A model generated the notes under the pieces. The model did not search any database and was not told where the DNA came from. It saw only the letters and a program-made list of their open reading frames with translations. 64,000 nucleotides of DNA, taken from contig NC_059072.1 of the NCBI RefSeq assembly GCF_020497125.1, positions 273,278,045 to 273,342,044 of the forward strand, written 5' to 3'. The stretch's first letter is position 1; each line of letters begins with the position of its first letter. The translations under genes were made by a program, and so were the position numbers. Shown one piece after another: positions 1 to 11,762 of this stretch. The DNA comes from Mauremys mutica (Eukaryota > Chordata > Testudines > Geoemydidae).

Positions 1-236
1 GCCAGACCAGTTTATTTACCTGCAGTGTCGGCAGGTTCAGCCGATCGTGGCTCCCACTGGCTGCGGTTCACCGTCCCAGGCCAATGGGGGTGGTAGGAAG
101 CTGTGGCCAGCACATCTCTCAGCCCGAACTGCTTCCCGCCGCCCACATTGGCCTGGGACGGCCGACGCAGCAGGTAAACAAACTGCTTACCCTGGCGAGC
201 CGCGTGCCAGAGGTTGTCGACATCTGTGCCACACCC
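1..236. mobile_element. hAT-type fold-back MITE, cut by window edge
   Basis: This is the right-hand part of a GC-rich fold-back element. The same core (AAACAAACTG, CCTGGCGAGC, GCCAATGGGGG, and arms that pair with each other) recurs at 8523, 22120, 24308, 26466, 26831, 29850 and 59223. The right end reads GAGGTTGTCGACATCTG, a diverged form of the family end GTTGCCGATCCCTG. The left end lies outside the window, so no target duplication can be read. Open frames on both strands here come from the palindrome. Confidence 0.8.
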
Positions 237-1622
237 TGAATGGCTCACTTCAGTGAGAGAAGAAGTACCATAATACTCCTATATCTCTGAGGCTCAGAGG
301 ATGGCTGATTCCATCTGCTCCATAAAGAGCCAAGAGTAGTGCACCCATTTGTATTTAGTTGTGCTCATTAAACATACAAAATGCTATATTGGAGTTAATT
401 TTAACCCTCACAAATGTATTCTTTGGCTGAGACCTTATCTCAGACAAGACATTTCTATGTCTGACTTAAACTTCTAAAAAAGAGTTTGAAAACAGAAATA
501 CTGATATAAAATTAATTGTATATAATGGAAAATTTCCCAGGGTAACTTCCAGACATAAAATAGATGATCATTTGTTTCCCTGTGCTCAAGCTTGAGTTTC
601 AATAATTCATGTTGGCACTTAACAAGCAAGTTAGTGCTCTCCTAGATTAATTAGGAATCAGTAATTCATCATTTAAAAAACATTGAATCACAATTAACAA
701 TACACAATGTGAGAATAATCACAAAATGTCCATAACTTAATGAAAGGCTACAGATATTCCTTTTTAAGAACACCTGAAAGTCCTAATAATATGTAGTGTT
801 ACAGAGAGATGACCATACATAAACATAAAAAATGCAATGACATTTTCCATTGTATACCTTTATTGATGTTTATTATAAATAAATCTTTAATTTATATGTC
901 CTGAATTTAATCTTTTTACAACATTTTTCAGTGGCTAAAATCATGCATTGATGATTTCAAACAGATTTGAATGATGTGGCTCTATCAATTATTTGACGCT
1001 TCCAATAAGCCTTGCATTTAAGGTAATGTTATTACAATCCAGTATGGCCTTTAACTAATCAGGATTTTAGTATGTTTTATGGCACAGGAAGTTTATTCTA
1101 GTTAAAGATGTATTCATTTTATGCAAATCACTGCTATGTTTTATGGTAATCCTTTGAAAAGAATTTGTGAACTCCTAAGTTAATAAGACATTTCAAAATT
1201 GACTCAGAAAGCATTTAGCTTTTCATTTTGAAAGCATTTGGGTCTAACATGACAACCACTTTACATTATTCTGAAGGTAATATTGTTTACTGAATCTCCA
1301 TTCCTCTACCCAACCATTTCATAAACTGTCTAGTAGTCGTTGTTGGTGGTGGTTTTTTTTACTGTGCAGTCATATGATGAAAGGAGATCCCAGAAAAAGG
1401 TAAGTATATTTTGTGAAACATTTAGCACTTTTTGAAAATGTTCCAGGGGATAAATCTTGCAAGCTATTCAGTTCCTGCATCTCCTATGACTTAAAGGGAA
1501 AATCTGGTTGTTTAGTTGCTCAGAACCTCTCAGGATTTGGTTCTAGAAGTTTGATAAAATACTTTTAAATTTTGTGGAAAATTCACACCTAACAGATCAG
1601 TGCCCGATTTAGATAGACCTAT
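237..1622. other. Unassigned AT-rich DNA
   Basis: I see no long frame, repeat family or structured RNA here. Both strands are full of stop codons. It may be old decayed repeat or unique intergenic DNA. Confidence 0.5.
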
Positions 1623-1739
1623 ATCCAGCAAAGCTCTTAAGCATATGCTTGACTTTAAGCATGCAAATAGGCCCACTGAAGTAAGTGAAAATATTCACAT
1701 GCTTAAAGTTTAGCTTGTGCTTGAGTGCACTTCTGGATT
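1623..1739. repeat. Palindromic MITE fossil of about 117 bp
   Basis: The left arm ATCCAGCAAAGCTCTTAAGC and the arm ending near 1739 (GTGCTTGAGTGCACTTCTGGAT) are imperfect inverted repeats, and both contain AAGCATG next to runs of CTTAAAG or CTTTAAG. The element therefore folds back around the centre near 1680. It resembles short palindromic DNA-transposon fossils common in amniotes. No target duplication is clear. Confidence 0.55.
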
Positions 1740-1783
1740 GGGGCCACAATAATTAAAAAGAACCAGAAAAGAGAAGTTGAAGG

Positions 1784-2045
1784 CAGGGGCGGCTCCAGGC
1801 ACCAGCACGCCAAGCGTGTGCCTGGGGCGGCAAGCCACGGGGGGCGCTCTGCCGGTCACCACAAGGGCGGCAGGCAGGTTGCCTTCGGCGGCAAGCCTGC
1901 AGAGGGTCCTCTGGTCCTGCGGCTTTGGCGGACCTCCCACAGGCATGCCGCTGAATCCACGGGACCGAGGACCTCCTGCAGGCAAGCCGCCGAAGGCAGC
2001 CTGCCTGCCGTGCTTGGGGTGGCAAAATACCTAGAGCTGCCCCTG
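1784..2045. mobile_element. GC-rich hAT-like MITE
   Basis: A 262-bp GC-rich block sits in AT-rich DNA. It starts CAGGGGCGGCTCCAGG and ends CCTAGAGCTGCCCCTG, which are imperfect inverted repeats of hAT type. The flanks GTTGAAGG (1776-1783) and GTTGAGGA (2046-2053) match at 6 of 8 positions and are a plausible 8-bp target duplication. A 166-residue frame (1725-2225, plus strand) and several minus-strand frames here are products of the GC-rich palindrome (GGCGGCAAGCC motifs), not genes. Confidence 0.65.
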
Positions 2046-2600
2046 GTTGAGGAGGTAAAAACTATGACTTTTCTACCTATCATTGGGCATTTTTTAAAAA
2101 AACTGATGATCCAAAGGGTAACAGTGGAGCCACAAAGGCCTAAGAGTTGCCAGTCATGGTATAATATTGAAACAGAAAGAAGATTTCAAGGGCAATACTC
2201 TGTTTCCTGGTATGCTATAATCTGAGATTGTAGGATGAACACCTTAAAAGGTATGTTAGAGACTCAAAATAAATAGCCCGCTTGTGGTTTTCCCAAGACC
2301 CCAGTTCTTTTAGCTATCCATGGTTCAGGCATTCTGATTGTGCCTAACTACAACAATAGCATGCAGGAGGACAGGAATGCACAAAGGGAGTGGGGGAGAG
2401 GGAGAGACTATGGCCTGACACTCACCTCTCATGAATAGATCTCCAATGTGACTGCTCCATAGCAGCTCTGGAGGGGACTGAAAGGGAGTTTATACATTTC
2501 TAGGTGGTCCCTCCCTTTTCCAATAGATATTCAAAAAGCTCTGCATTGAGGACTGTGCATATGCAAATCAGCAGTGGACTATCTGGGGACAGCAAAGGAC

Positions 2601-2790
2601 AACCATTATACCCACTTTACATATAGGCAACCTAAAGCATAGAAGGCCAAACTCTTCCCTGGTGTAATTGCACTGAATTCAGTGCAGTTATACTGGATGT
2701 GACTTTGGCCTAGAGTGCTTAGTAACTTGTCTTAGGTAACAGAGTTAATGAAAGAGCCAGACATAAAACCTGGGACTTTGGATTCCTAGG
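2601..2790 (-). repeat. MIR-like SINE core, interrupted
   Basis: The plus strand reads as the reverse of a MIR core: CCCACTTTACATATAGGCAA, then CATAGA, then TAGTAACTTGTC, GGTAACAGAGTTAATG and AGAGCCAGACATAAAACC. The match is a diverged family pattern recognised by eye. A small hairpin insertion at 2645-2710 splits it, and its two halves join sensibly when that insertion is skipped. Confidence 0.5.
2645..2710. mobile_element. 66-bp hairpin insertion inside the MIR-like SINE
   Basis: It begins GGCCAAACTC and ends GACTTTGGCC, which are inverted repeats. The centre (2670-2685) is the perfect palindrome GCACTGAATTCAGTGC. TAGAA (2640-2644) and TAGAG (2711-2715) flank it and look like a duplicated host site. 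It belongs to the class of small palindromic MITE fossils. Confidence 0.5.
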
Positions 2791-2855
2791 GTGAAATCCT
2801 GATTCCATTTAAGTCAATGGGAATTTTCCATTGACTTCAGAGGGTCCAGGTTGTA
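2791..2855. repeat. Palindromic fossil with GTCAATGG / CCATTGAC arms
   Basis: GTCAATGG followed by GAATTTT and then CCATTGAC makes a short hairpin. The outer parts TGAAATCCTG and GTCCAGG are weakly complementary. Related CCATTGA..TTCAATGG pieces occur near 5950, 39085 and 53920. Confidence 0.45.
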
Positions 2856-2878
2856 CTCCTGGTCTGTTTGCTCTAGCT

Positions 2879-3601
2879 CAGCAGTTCACAAACTTTAGCA
2901 ATCTGAGGACCCCCGTTTTGATTTAAAATTTTCCTGGGACCTTTAAGCCCCCTGCTCAGGCCTTGCCCTGTCCCTGTCTCTGCCCTTCTCTGAGGTCCTT
3001 CCCCCTGCCAGCTCCATCCCACTCTCTCCATTACTTGTTCTCCCCCACCCCCACTCACTTTCACCAGGCTGGAGCAGGTGGTTGGGGGTACAGAAGTGGG
3101 TGCGGTCTCTGGGAGGGAGTTTGATGTGGGAGGGGGTGCAGACTCTGAGAGGGATTTTGGGGGCAGGGTGCATGGTCTGAGCTGCGACAAGGTGTTGAGG
3201 TGTGGGAGGGGGTGAGGGGGTGCAGGTTCTAGCCAGGCAGTGCTTACCTAGGGTGGCTCTCGAAGGCAATCAGCACATCTCTCTGGCAGCAGCTCCTAGG
3301 TGGGGGCTCAGGGGGTCTCCACGCACTGCCCCTGCCCGCAGACACCACCCCCGCATCTCCCATTGGCTGCAGTTCCCAGCCAAAGGGAGCTGTGGAGTCG
3401 GTGTTCTGGGCAGGAGCAATGCACGGAGACCCCCAGCCCTCCTGCCCTCCCTGCCCCCAGGGACGTGCCAGCTGCTTCCAGGAGTGGCATGGAGCTGGGG
3501 CAGGTAGGAATCGTGCCTTAGTCCTGCTGCACCACCAGACTTTTAATGTGCAGGAGGTGATGGCAGGGAGTGGGAGGAATTGATCAGTTTGAGGAATGCT
3601 G
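2879..3601. mobile_element. Non-autonomous hAT element with Charlie-type ends
   Basis: A 723-bp element starts CAGCAGTTCACAAAC and ends GTTTGAGGAATGCTG, which are inverted repeats of Charlie type. Perfect 8-bp duplications CTCTAGCT flank it (2871-2878 and 3602-3609). The inside is GC-rich with many CCTGCCC and GGGAGGGG runs. The roughly 100-residue frames in it run on both strands and show no transposase motif. It is a deletion or MITE-type derivative that needs a transposase from elsewhere. Confidence 0.85.
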
Positions 3602-3632
3602 CTCTAGCTAATAGCAAGAATCTCTGCACTAT

Positions 3633-3653
3633 ATATATATATGTATATATATT
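3633..3653. repeat. Short (AT)n tract
   Basis: Alternating TATATATATATGTATATATA, a short imperfect dinucleotide repeat. Confidence 0.8.
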
Positions 3654-3712
3654 TAATAGAATTAAGCTACATCCCTATTGTTACATAAGTATAGTTTTCT
3701 CTAGAATATTTA

Positions 3713-4679
3713 TCATAGAATCATAGAATATCAGGGTTGGAAGGGCCCTCAGGAGGTTATCTAGTCCAACCCCCTACTCAAAGCAGGACCAATTCCCAAC
3801 TAAATCATCCTAGCCAGGGTTTTGTCAAGCCTGACTTTAAAAACCTCTAAGGAAGAAGATTCCACCACCTCCCTAGGTAACCCATTCCAGTGCTTCACCA
3901 CCCTCCTAGTGAAAAAGTTTTTTCCTAATATGCAACCTAAATCTTCCCAACTGCAACTTGAGACCATTACTCCTTGTTCTGTAAGATGGTACCACTGAGA
4001 ACAGTCTACATCCTTTCAGGTAGTTGAAAGCAGCTATGAAATCCCCCCTCATTCTTCTCTTCTGCAGACTAAACAATCCCAGTTCCCTCAGCCTCTCCTC
4101 ATAAGTCATGTGCTCCAGCTCCTTAATCATTTTTGTTGCCCTCCGCTGGACTCTTTCCAATTTTTCCACATCCTTCTTGTAGTGTGGGACCCAAAACTGG
4201 ACACAGTACTCCAAATGAGGCCTCACCAATGTCAAACAGATGGGAATGATCACGTCCCTCGATCTGCTGGCAATGTCCTTACTTATACAGCCCAAAACGC
4301 AGTTAGCCTTCTTGGCAACAAGGGCACACTGTTGACTCATATCCAGCTTCTCATCCCATGTAACCCTTAGGTCCTTTTCTGCAGAACTGCCACTTAGCCA
4401 TTCAGTCCCTAGTTTGTAACAGTGAATGGGATTTTTACATCTTAAGTGCAGGAGTCTGCATTTGTCCTTGTTGAACCTGATCAGATTTCTTTTGGCCCAA
4501 GCCTCTAATTTGTCTAGGTCCCTCTATCCTATCCCTACCCTCCAGCATATCTACTCCTCCCAGTTTAGTGTCATCTGCAAACTTGCTGAGAGTGCATTCC
4601 ACTCCATACTCCAGATCATTAATGAAGACCAGTCCCAGGACCGACCCTTGGGGCACTCCGCTTGAAACTAGCTGCCTGG
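3713..4679 (-). mobile_element. CR1 LINE, 5'-truncated copy
   Basis: The 3' end lies at low coordinates (TCATAGAATCATAGAAT on the plus strand, the CR1 tail repeat). Reading the minus strand upward gives the C-terminal part of CR1 ORF2. One 144-residue stretch (3906-4340) has the [20 protein letters not shown] and RAQRRATKMI-type region, and 4435-4656 has the reverse-transcriptase motif [10 protein letters not shown] followed by KSDQVQQG. These lie in different frames, so the gene is broken by frameshifts. The 5' end is cut in the middle of the reverse-transcriptase region, as is usual for CR1. Confidence 0.9.
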
Positions 4680-7600
4680 TCTATATATCAGATAGTCACC
4701 TTTTCTTCAGACAAAATGGGTTCATCTCAGGTTCATTGTGCGTATTAGTGTTTTCTGCCGTTAGTGTTGGTTTTAGTGCCAGCACCTGGAGAGGATCAAC
4801 CACACAAAAATAAAACATCTGTCTCAGTAATAATGTTGATAAAGAAGAGTGATGAGTTGTGTGCCAAATGCAGCATAGTGATGTACCCATAAGTCAAAAC
4901 ATGAACATGCTAGATGTATTTGATGTCCCAAAAGTGATAGATAAAAATAAGTGCAACATGACTCAACATATAATTAGCAATAACAATAAACAATCAAATG
5001 TAAATATTGTTATAATACCAAAGATTTATGACCATTTTATCACAGAATTTTAAGATCTATTACTGATCATTATAACTATTTTACATATTTTTATGTAAGC
5101 CTATTATTATACAGTATATATTGTAAATTAATAAAAGGCTTTTTATTATTTTTAATGATAAACAATTGCATTACAATATGGTTTATTATTGTCAAACACT
5201 CTGCCCCATCTAGCCCTTCTCTTTGGATAAGATGAGAATAGCTCAGATAGTCACTATGCTCCAACACCTAGCATTTCTTATATACAACTTGCCTGAGGCT
5301 TATTTCCTAAGTATTTTAGCACTTTGCATTCCCTTTGAGCCTAACAATATTATTCTGACAGAGTGAAATCCATATTTATTTCTGGTTGCTGAATGCATGA
5401 TATATTTATAACTGTGCTTGGATATGAGAGAGACTTGGCCTGTACTGAGAAGGCACTCAGGTTGCAGTGTGAAAAGGGAGTCTCTAACAGGTAGTGGTCT
5501 GTTTGTGTTTGCTCTGGAAAGATATAGTGTAAGAAAACATCTTTGAAGTACTGGTGTCCAGAAATATCTCTAACACTTTCCTTTAAACCAGAGAGCTCAA
5601 ATATCAGAAAAGTTAATCAAAGGTATAAGAAGGGATAAGTATTAATTAGCAAAGAGGGAGGAAGTCCAGGACATTCTGAAATCCACACTAAAAACTTTTA
5701 AAAATAGAGGGAAAAGGATTTTTGATTGTCTCATACAAGTGAAATAGCATTATATATTTTAATGTTACATACCTAAATCATGCTAAAATGCTTTTTTTCC
5801 CATAATTACTTTAATAAATACACAGAATTACTGTGCAACTATCTATTTTGTGATTTTGGAATTACACTCGCATCTCAGCACAGATATTTTATTTATAAAT
5901 AAATAAGTGTTCAGCACAAAAACCTATTCATGAATTCTTCACTCAGTCAAACTTCCATTGATTTCAATGGGTGTTTTGCAAGATCAGATCCTTAACAACT
6001 GGGTCCTCACACTATTGGTATCTGAAATTCTGGATCAGTAACATTCAGTATTGATAAATTTCTAGGGTCTGTGTTCCCATATGCGGGTTCTGGAATTTTG
6101 GTACTTCCATGTCATGTACCATAGAATGCACTATAATCTGCCTTGAGTAGGAGCCAGTATATAAAATTTCACTGCCCAGAAGCAGAACAGGGGAATGAAT
6201 GGTAAAAAGAGTCACAATGAAACCTCAACCTCCCTTTGTTCCATGGGAGAAGTAAGCTGTCTGAGCTATTTTTTCTAGTGTAGCTTACTTCCCCCTGCTC
6301 AGCAGCTTAGCTGCACTGCCCTGTACATTGTGAAAGGTAACGGAGAAGCCTAGGCTCAACCTGGCTTTCTACCCCTGCTTGTTCACATGATTGGGAGGGG
6401 ACTATCCCCCTGACAGTGTTTGTTCTCCTACTTTCTCTCCTCTTGCACTGTTATCCAAAGGCAGGACAGTAAGGGAAATGTTTGCATCCCCATACTGCAC
6501 TGCATCAGCATTCAGCAAGGTCCACAATTTGGCTCAGTATTAGCCCATTAAACATGATCTGAAAATCACATTAAGATATTTTTGTCTCCTGACCCATTGA
6601 CTAACATCAGTAATACCTGATTAGCAGCAGCTGCACAAAATACCTGACTGGCAGCAGCTGCACAAAAACTGCCCTCTGCTCACTTTGCCCAGACCATCTA
6701 AATATCAACAACAATATTTTTCTTGGGGTGCTCTACATTGACTGATAATCATCAATCCCTTGGATTCCCCATTCCCTGTTGTAATCCTTAGTGCACATAG
6801 AAACCCCGGTATTCAACTTTAACATGTACAACTGTATGCACATCAGTAATCCCACTGAACTCAAGGGGGCTACTCATGTGATTAGAGGAGTTTTGAGTCA
6901 GTCAATACATTTACCTTAAAATGATTGTTCAGTGGAAAATTCAGTGATAATAGCTTTGCTGATTTTTTTTTCAGTTTTCTTAAACAGAAAAAAAAATATT
7001 TCATTTGTGGCCAGTTCAACCTGTATCGAAATATTTATGTTGGCAGAACAGATTCAAAACATATCATTTTGAGACATTTCAACATTAAACTGCAATTTCC
7101 TATTTTGGCACATTCACTCATGGGAATTGTTTGGAGGTCTGATGCCCACTATGTTCTCCTATGCGCCAGCCTCCCTGGCCAGATTGTATCTTCCATATGA
7201 AACATAGTTCACTCTCTAACAGGCATATGCATTGTGGCTGCAGGTGCATCACCAGAGATTTAATATGGCCTGAGAGCCAGCCCATCAGAAAGAATGGAGG
7301 CATTTAAAAATGCACTTTAATATTGAATCCTATTGAAACAAAATATTTCAGGTTAATTTCAACAAACTGAAGAGAAACATTTTGATTCAAAAATATCAAA
7401 ATATTTCATTTTAATCAAAAACTACAAATGAAAGTTTCTGTGAAAAAGTAGTATTTAAATTTTCATTGCTAATGAGGCAAAAACAAATGTTGAAATGCTG
7501 AAAATTCTAGTTTTCGCTTAGGCATCTCTATGAAATTTAAGTATGTTTTTAAGTTGTTTTCAGGATTATGGACCTATTTTGTAAAATTAAGTCTGCTACT

Positions 7601-7882
7601 CTAGCTCTTTGTTTTCAGTCAAATTTTACATGTACTTGCAGTGATGTACCAACAACAAAATATCTTAAACAAAGGACAATTATTTACAATATATCCTCTC
7701 CAGCAGGGAAGTTTTATCTGGAATATATTAATGATAGAATAAATTCTCAGTGAACACAATTTAGAGATCTGGGTTATCACAGAATGGCTAATATTTTTGA
7801 AAATATTTAAATTGTCTTGAATATCTCTTGACTATTTAAAACAGCCACTCTAAAAAGTCACCTTAAATAGCACTCAGACTAA
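4680..7882. other. Unassigned AT-rich DNA, 3.2 kb
   Basis: No gene or clear element seen. Points of note are a palindromic CCATTGATTTCAATGG core near 5951-5970 and a two-copy tandem repeat at 6613-6668. The 91-residue frame at 6925-7200 has no motif I recognise and low-complexity flanks. Confidence 0.5.
6613..6668. repeat. Two-copy tandem repeat, about 28 bp each
   Basis: Two adjacent units each contain AATACCTGA followed by GCAGCAGCTGCACAAAA. They differ by two or three bases. This is probably a local duplication. Confidence 0.7.
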
Positions 7883-7919
7883 GACAAACAGGGTGGGAGA
7901 GTTAATAACTTTTTATTAG

Positions 7920-8270
7920 CAGGGTCGTCCAGAGGATTCAGGGAGCCTGGGGCAAAGTGGGGGAGCGGACATAAAAAAAGGCACCACCCGCTGCGGCGCT
8001 TCTACTCACCGGGCGGTGCGCCGAGTCTGCGGCGGCAGCGGGTCCTTCGCTCGTTCCGTGTCTTTGGCAGCACTGAAGGACCCGCCATTGAAGTACTGCC
8101 GAAGACCCGGAGTGAGTGAAGGGCCCACCGCCAAAGTGCCACTGAAGACCCGGACTGCCACCGGGTGAGTAGCCAGGGAAGGGATTCTCAGCCAGGGCTC
8201 CTGGGGCCCCTGTGGGGCCCGGAGCCTGGGGCAAATTGCCTCACTTGCCCCCCCCCTCCAGGCAGCCCTG
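7920..8270. mobile_element. hAT MITE, 351 bp
   Basis: It starts CAGGGTCGTCCAGAGG and ends CCTCCAGGCAGCCCTG. A perfect 8-bp duplication TTTATTAG lies on each side (7912-7919, 8271-8278). It is GC-rich, and its frames on the minus strand (7938-8305) are by-products. It inserted into the Penelope-like element. Confidence 0.88.
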
Positions 8271-8522
8271 TTTATTAGATCAATTTCTGTTGATGAACGA
8301 GACAAGTTTTTGATCTACACAAAGCTTTTCTTCAAGTTTGGAAAAGGTAATCAGAGTGTCACAGCTAAATACAAAGTGGCACAGATTGTTTAGCATACGG
8401 TGACTGTTTATGATAAAGTGAGCAATTCAGACATTTGCAGACATAGAGCAAAGGGCTACTGGCTACAAATTGTTGTAATAAGTCATACAACCAGTATCTC
8501 TGTTGAATCCATACCTTTAGAG

Positions 8523-8831
8523 CAGGGATTGGCAACCTCTGGCACGTGGCCCACCAGCGTAAGCCCCCTTGTGGGCTGGGCCGGTTTGTTTACTTGCTTC
8601 ATCTGCAGGTCCAGCCGATCACGGCTCCCACTGACTGCGGTTCGCCACTCCAGGCCAATGGGGGCTGAGGGAAGCAGCACAGGCTGAAGGATGTGCTGGT
8701 CTGCAGCAGCGAACCGCAACCAGTGGGAGCCACGATCGGCCAAACCTGCGGATGCGGCAAGTAAACAAACTGTCCCGTCCCGTCAGGGAGCTTACCCTAG
8801 CAGGCCGTGTGACAAACGTTGCTGATCCCTG
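8523..8831. mobile_element. hAT fold-back MITE, 309 bp
   Basis: The ends are CAGGGATTGGCAACCTCTGG and CGTTGCTGATCCCTG, with a perfect target duplication CTTTAGAG (8515-8522, 8832-8839). The two arms pair over about 140 bases. It sits inside the same Penelope-like remnant as the 7920 element. Confidence 0.9.
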
Positions 8832-9370
8832 CTTTAGAGTCTAGCAGAGTTATGAATTTAAACTCCTAGGCTTGTCTTCTCAAAGTTTTATTCAGGTTTC
8901 TTTTTTGGACAAGGACTGACAGGTCAGATATGGAGTGATCGCTTGTGAAAAGTGTTCATCCATGAGTAACAGCTTGTTTTTGTCTTTTATCATTTTTCTG
9001 TGTGAGTTCATTTGAGACTATAGTGATTGTTTGGCTTCACTCACATAATTATTGTTGGGCATTTGATGCACTGAATGAGGTACACTACATGTTGTGATAG
9101 GCATGTGTAGGACTCATCGATCTTGAAAGGTGTTTCGTGGGGGTATTGATCACCATAGCAATGGAGATATGTCAGCTAGTTTTGCATCTGTTGTTCTTGC
9201 AGGTTCTGGTGCTGCTTTGTGTTGATGTTTCCTGGTCTGTGGAGAACTTATTTCTGATGATGAGCTTGGTGAGAATGAGGGTGGGGAGGAGGTAGTTTCA
9301 AGGCTAGAAGAGGGAGTTCAGGAAAGATTTCTTTCAGGATGTGGTCCCCATGAATTACTGGTTGTATTTA

Positions 9371-9780
9371 TTTGATGATACCCCATATATATTTGTATTC
9401 ATAATACATATATTTTGCATTTTCTATATATTAAATGTTCAGATAAATGATATTCTAGGAGTAAATTTTGAAGTATTGTTTGGGAGGCACACATATACAT
9501 AAACAACTGCAGATGTGCACTTTTACCTGCTAGCTATGTCTGTGTATTATTTAATAGAGAAGTATGTCATGTTCCTTTATTGTACCAGGATAATTATCCT
9601 AATGCGATTCCATGGCTAGAAGCTTAAACTAGACATATTCAGATTAGAAATAAGGCACACATGTTTTACAGTAAAAGTACTTAACTAATGGGGCAATTTA
9701 TCAAGATACATGGCAGATTCTCTACTATGTGAAGTCTTTAAATTAAGACTCAATGTATTTTTCTTTTTAACTAGATTTTA
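9371..9780. other. Unassigned AT-rich DNA
   Basis: No frame or repeat recognised. Confidence 0.45.
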
Positions 9781-10620
9781 TTTTTATATAAAATATAAGA
9801 ATATAATGAAGCAAAAGACATATAAATGAATAAACAAAGTGTAAATAGCATATAAATAATAAACATCAACATTAATTATTTGCAAAACTTGAAGAAAAAA
9901 ATGGAACTCATAAAGGTCATGCAGGATATTAATTATTAAAGTGACCAAATAGAGAAATGAGAACATAATTTAAGAGTATCGGGGACTAATATATACTAAA
10001 CTGCAAAAAGTATGCAGTGGTTTCATGTGTGACCAAACACCCTCATATTTTCTCCACATGCTTCTATTAGACAGAGTAGTAGAGAGCTCACTCAGCCAGT
10101 CTGGGTATGAGGGAGGAATTGCATATGTCCATTTTCTCAAAATAACTCTTTTTGGCTACTAGAATAGTTACTTCAATCCATTTCTTAATATTAACTGGAT
10201 GTTCCAACTCATCCAGCAACCCTAAAATACACAATCTTGGTGAAGGGAAAATACTGACACAGTATTTTTGAGAAAGCTCTGAATATAGTATTCCGGAACA
10301 CACACATTTTTGACTGATATAGAAGATGTGCAAAAGGTGGGTATGTGGTTGTTTGCAACACCAACATTTGCTGTTTGTTTCCAATCTAGCCTTAAACTCT
10401 GGAATCCAGAAGTACCTGTTTAATATCTTGTTCTGGCAGAGTCACAAGGATAAAGAACTAGAAGTATCTTTCACACTAAGCCAGATAACCCCTCAGGTTC
10501 CTTTTAAGAGAGTAAGGCTCAGCTCTTTTTCCCATTTTCCTCTGAGACTGAGACCATACTGCAAAGCATTAAGTTGTCAATAAGTAATTCCTACAAAGTG
10601 ACTTTTGTTTCCATATTTCA
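9781..10620 (-). pseudogene. L1/Tx1-like LINE ORF2, C-terminal remnant
   Basis: On the minus strand, the 98-residue frame (10088-10384) resembles the end of an L1-type ORF2: a Cys/His-rich start (KCWCCKQPHTHLLH), then a PRLCILGLLDE segment and KKWIEVTILVAKKS. In another frame downstream (about 10020-10130) the segment PSYPDWLSELSTTL continues the pattern. Stops and a frame change show that it is dead. No 3' tail is recognised, and the AT-rich DNA at 9781-9970 may be its 3' end. The family call rests on spacing and residue type, not on an alignment. Confidence 0.45.
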
Positions 10621-11159
10621 CAACATGTTCTTCTACAGGAGAGAGAGTTAAAACAGATCAGTTGTCCCCTATGAATGCTTGAATCCTTGAACATAGTCAC
10701 TGAAAGAAGGAACTGTGAGACAGCGGTAGCTGGTATTCGTTCACTTGAGGTCTTTCTAAAGGATAGACAATAGCTTTAATAGAAATGATGGGCTTGATGC
10801 AGAAAGTATTGGCTGAGGTTCTCATTCCTGTAATATGTAGGAGCACAGATTGGATGATCGTAATTGCCCTTCTGGCACTAAAACCTGTGAATTAATTTAA
10901 ACAATGAAATCCTAAAAATGGTGAATTGATTCCATATATAAGGCCAGAATCTGCATTATGTTCATGCCTGTTTGCATCACTCAGAAGATGAAGGAGGCCA
11001 GATTTTGGTCATAACTCACAAGGAGAGAATTATCTTGGTGTAATGCTAATGGAACTGGCTCCTGTACCAGCAACTGCATCACCCCTCCCCCTAGTGTCTG
11101 AGGGATGGCAGGAGACGGGTGTGTATTGCAGTTGGAGGACATGTGGTTGGCATATGTGC

Positions 11160-11620
11160 TGACTCCATGGGTGCTCCGGGGCTGGAGCACACATGGGGAA
11201 AAATTAGTGGGTGCTCTGCACCCACTGGCAGCCAAGCTCCCCTCATCCCTCACCCCACCTCCTCCTCCTCTTCTGAGTGCACTACATCCCTGTTCCTCCG
11301 CCTACCTCCCAGTGCTTCCCACTCAGCTGCCGCCAAACAGCTGTTTGGTAGCGTTAGCATGCTCAGGAATGGAGGGGGAGGAGCAGGAATGTGGTGCACT
11401 CAGGGGAGGAGGCAGGGAAGAGGCAGGGCTAGGGCGGGGATTTGGGGAAGGAATTGGAATGGGGCAGAGGGGGGAAGAGTTGGGATGGGGACTTTGGGGA
11501 AGGTGTTGGAATGGGGGAAGGGTAGGGACAGGGCCTCATGGAAGGGGTGGACTGTGGGCAGGGCCGGAGGCAGAAGGGGAGGGTCAAGCACCCACGGGAA
11601 AGAGGGGAAGTCAGCATCTA
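11160..11620. repeat. GC-rich interspersed repeat, probably a non-autonomous DNA element
   Basis: A sharply bounded G/C-rich block begins with GGGTGCTCCGGGGCTGGAGC and ends near AGCACCCACGGG, so the ends are partly complementary. The inside is purine-skewed on the right half (GGGGAAGG runs). Frames of 179 and 194 residues on the plus strand (11105-11689) are rich in Gly, Pro and Ser, overlap in two frames and have no motif, so I do not call them genes. Confidence 0.5.
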
Positions 11621-11762
11621 TGTTGGAGTTCTGGTTTACTGATACTTCACTCTTGTAAGGTCCAACAGAGATCGTATGGCAATGTGTAAGTTAGAGTTAA
11701 GCTGCTCTAAATCATAGTGAGGCTGGCCTGACATAGAATCAGGGAGTTGTAATCATCCCCCT

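Larger units (their letters stand above)
7883..9370 (-). pseudogene. Penelope-like retroelement remnant with GIY-YIG motif
   Basis: Penelope-like elements encode a reverse transcriptase joined to a GIY-YIG nuclease. On the minus strand near 9057-9088 I read YTCLSQHVVYLIQCIKC, the start of a GIY-YIG domain of the VVYLI..C..C type. It is followed by degraded SRMNSHR-like and DEHFS-like stretches with several stops and frame changes. The low-coordinate end (7883-7919 plus 8271-8340) resembles the 3' end common to this family: a GGTGGGAGAG motif, TTTATTAG, then CTTCTTCAAG. Two hAT MITEs split it (7920-8270 and 8523-8831). The reverse-transcriptase part is not recognisable, so the copy is 5'-truncated or decayed. 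Confidence 0.6.

Noticed and set aside
1725..2225. A 166-residue plus-strand frame
   Set aside because: Most of it is the GC-rich hAT-like MITE at 1784-2045, with frames also on the other strand.
10088..10384. A small Cys-rich host protein
   Set aside because: Its order of motifs fits the end of an L1-like ORF2, and the reading continues in another frame.
11105..11689. A 194-residue plus-strand frame
   Set aside because: It overlaps a 179-residue frame, is Gly/Pro/Ser-rich from purine-skewed DNA, and lies in an interspersed repeat.
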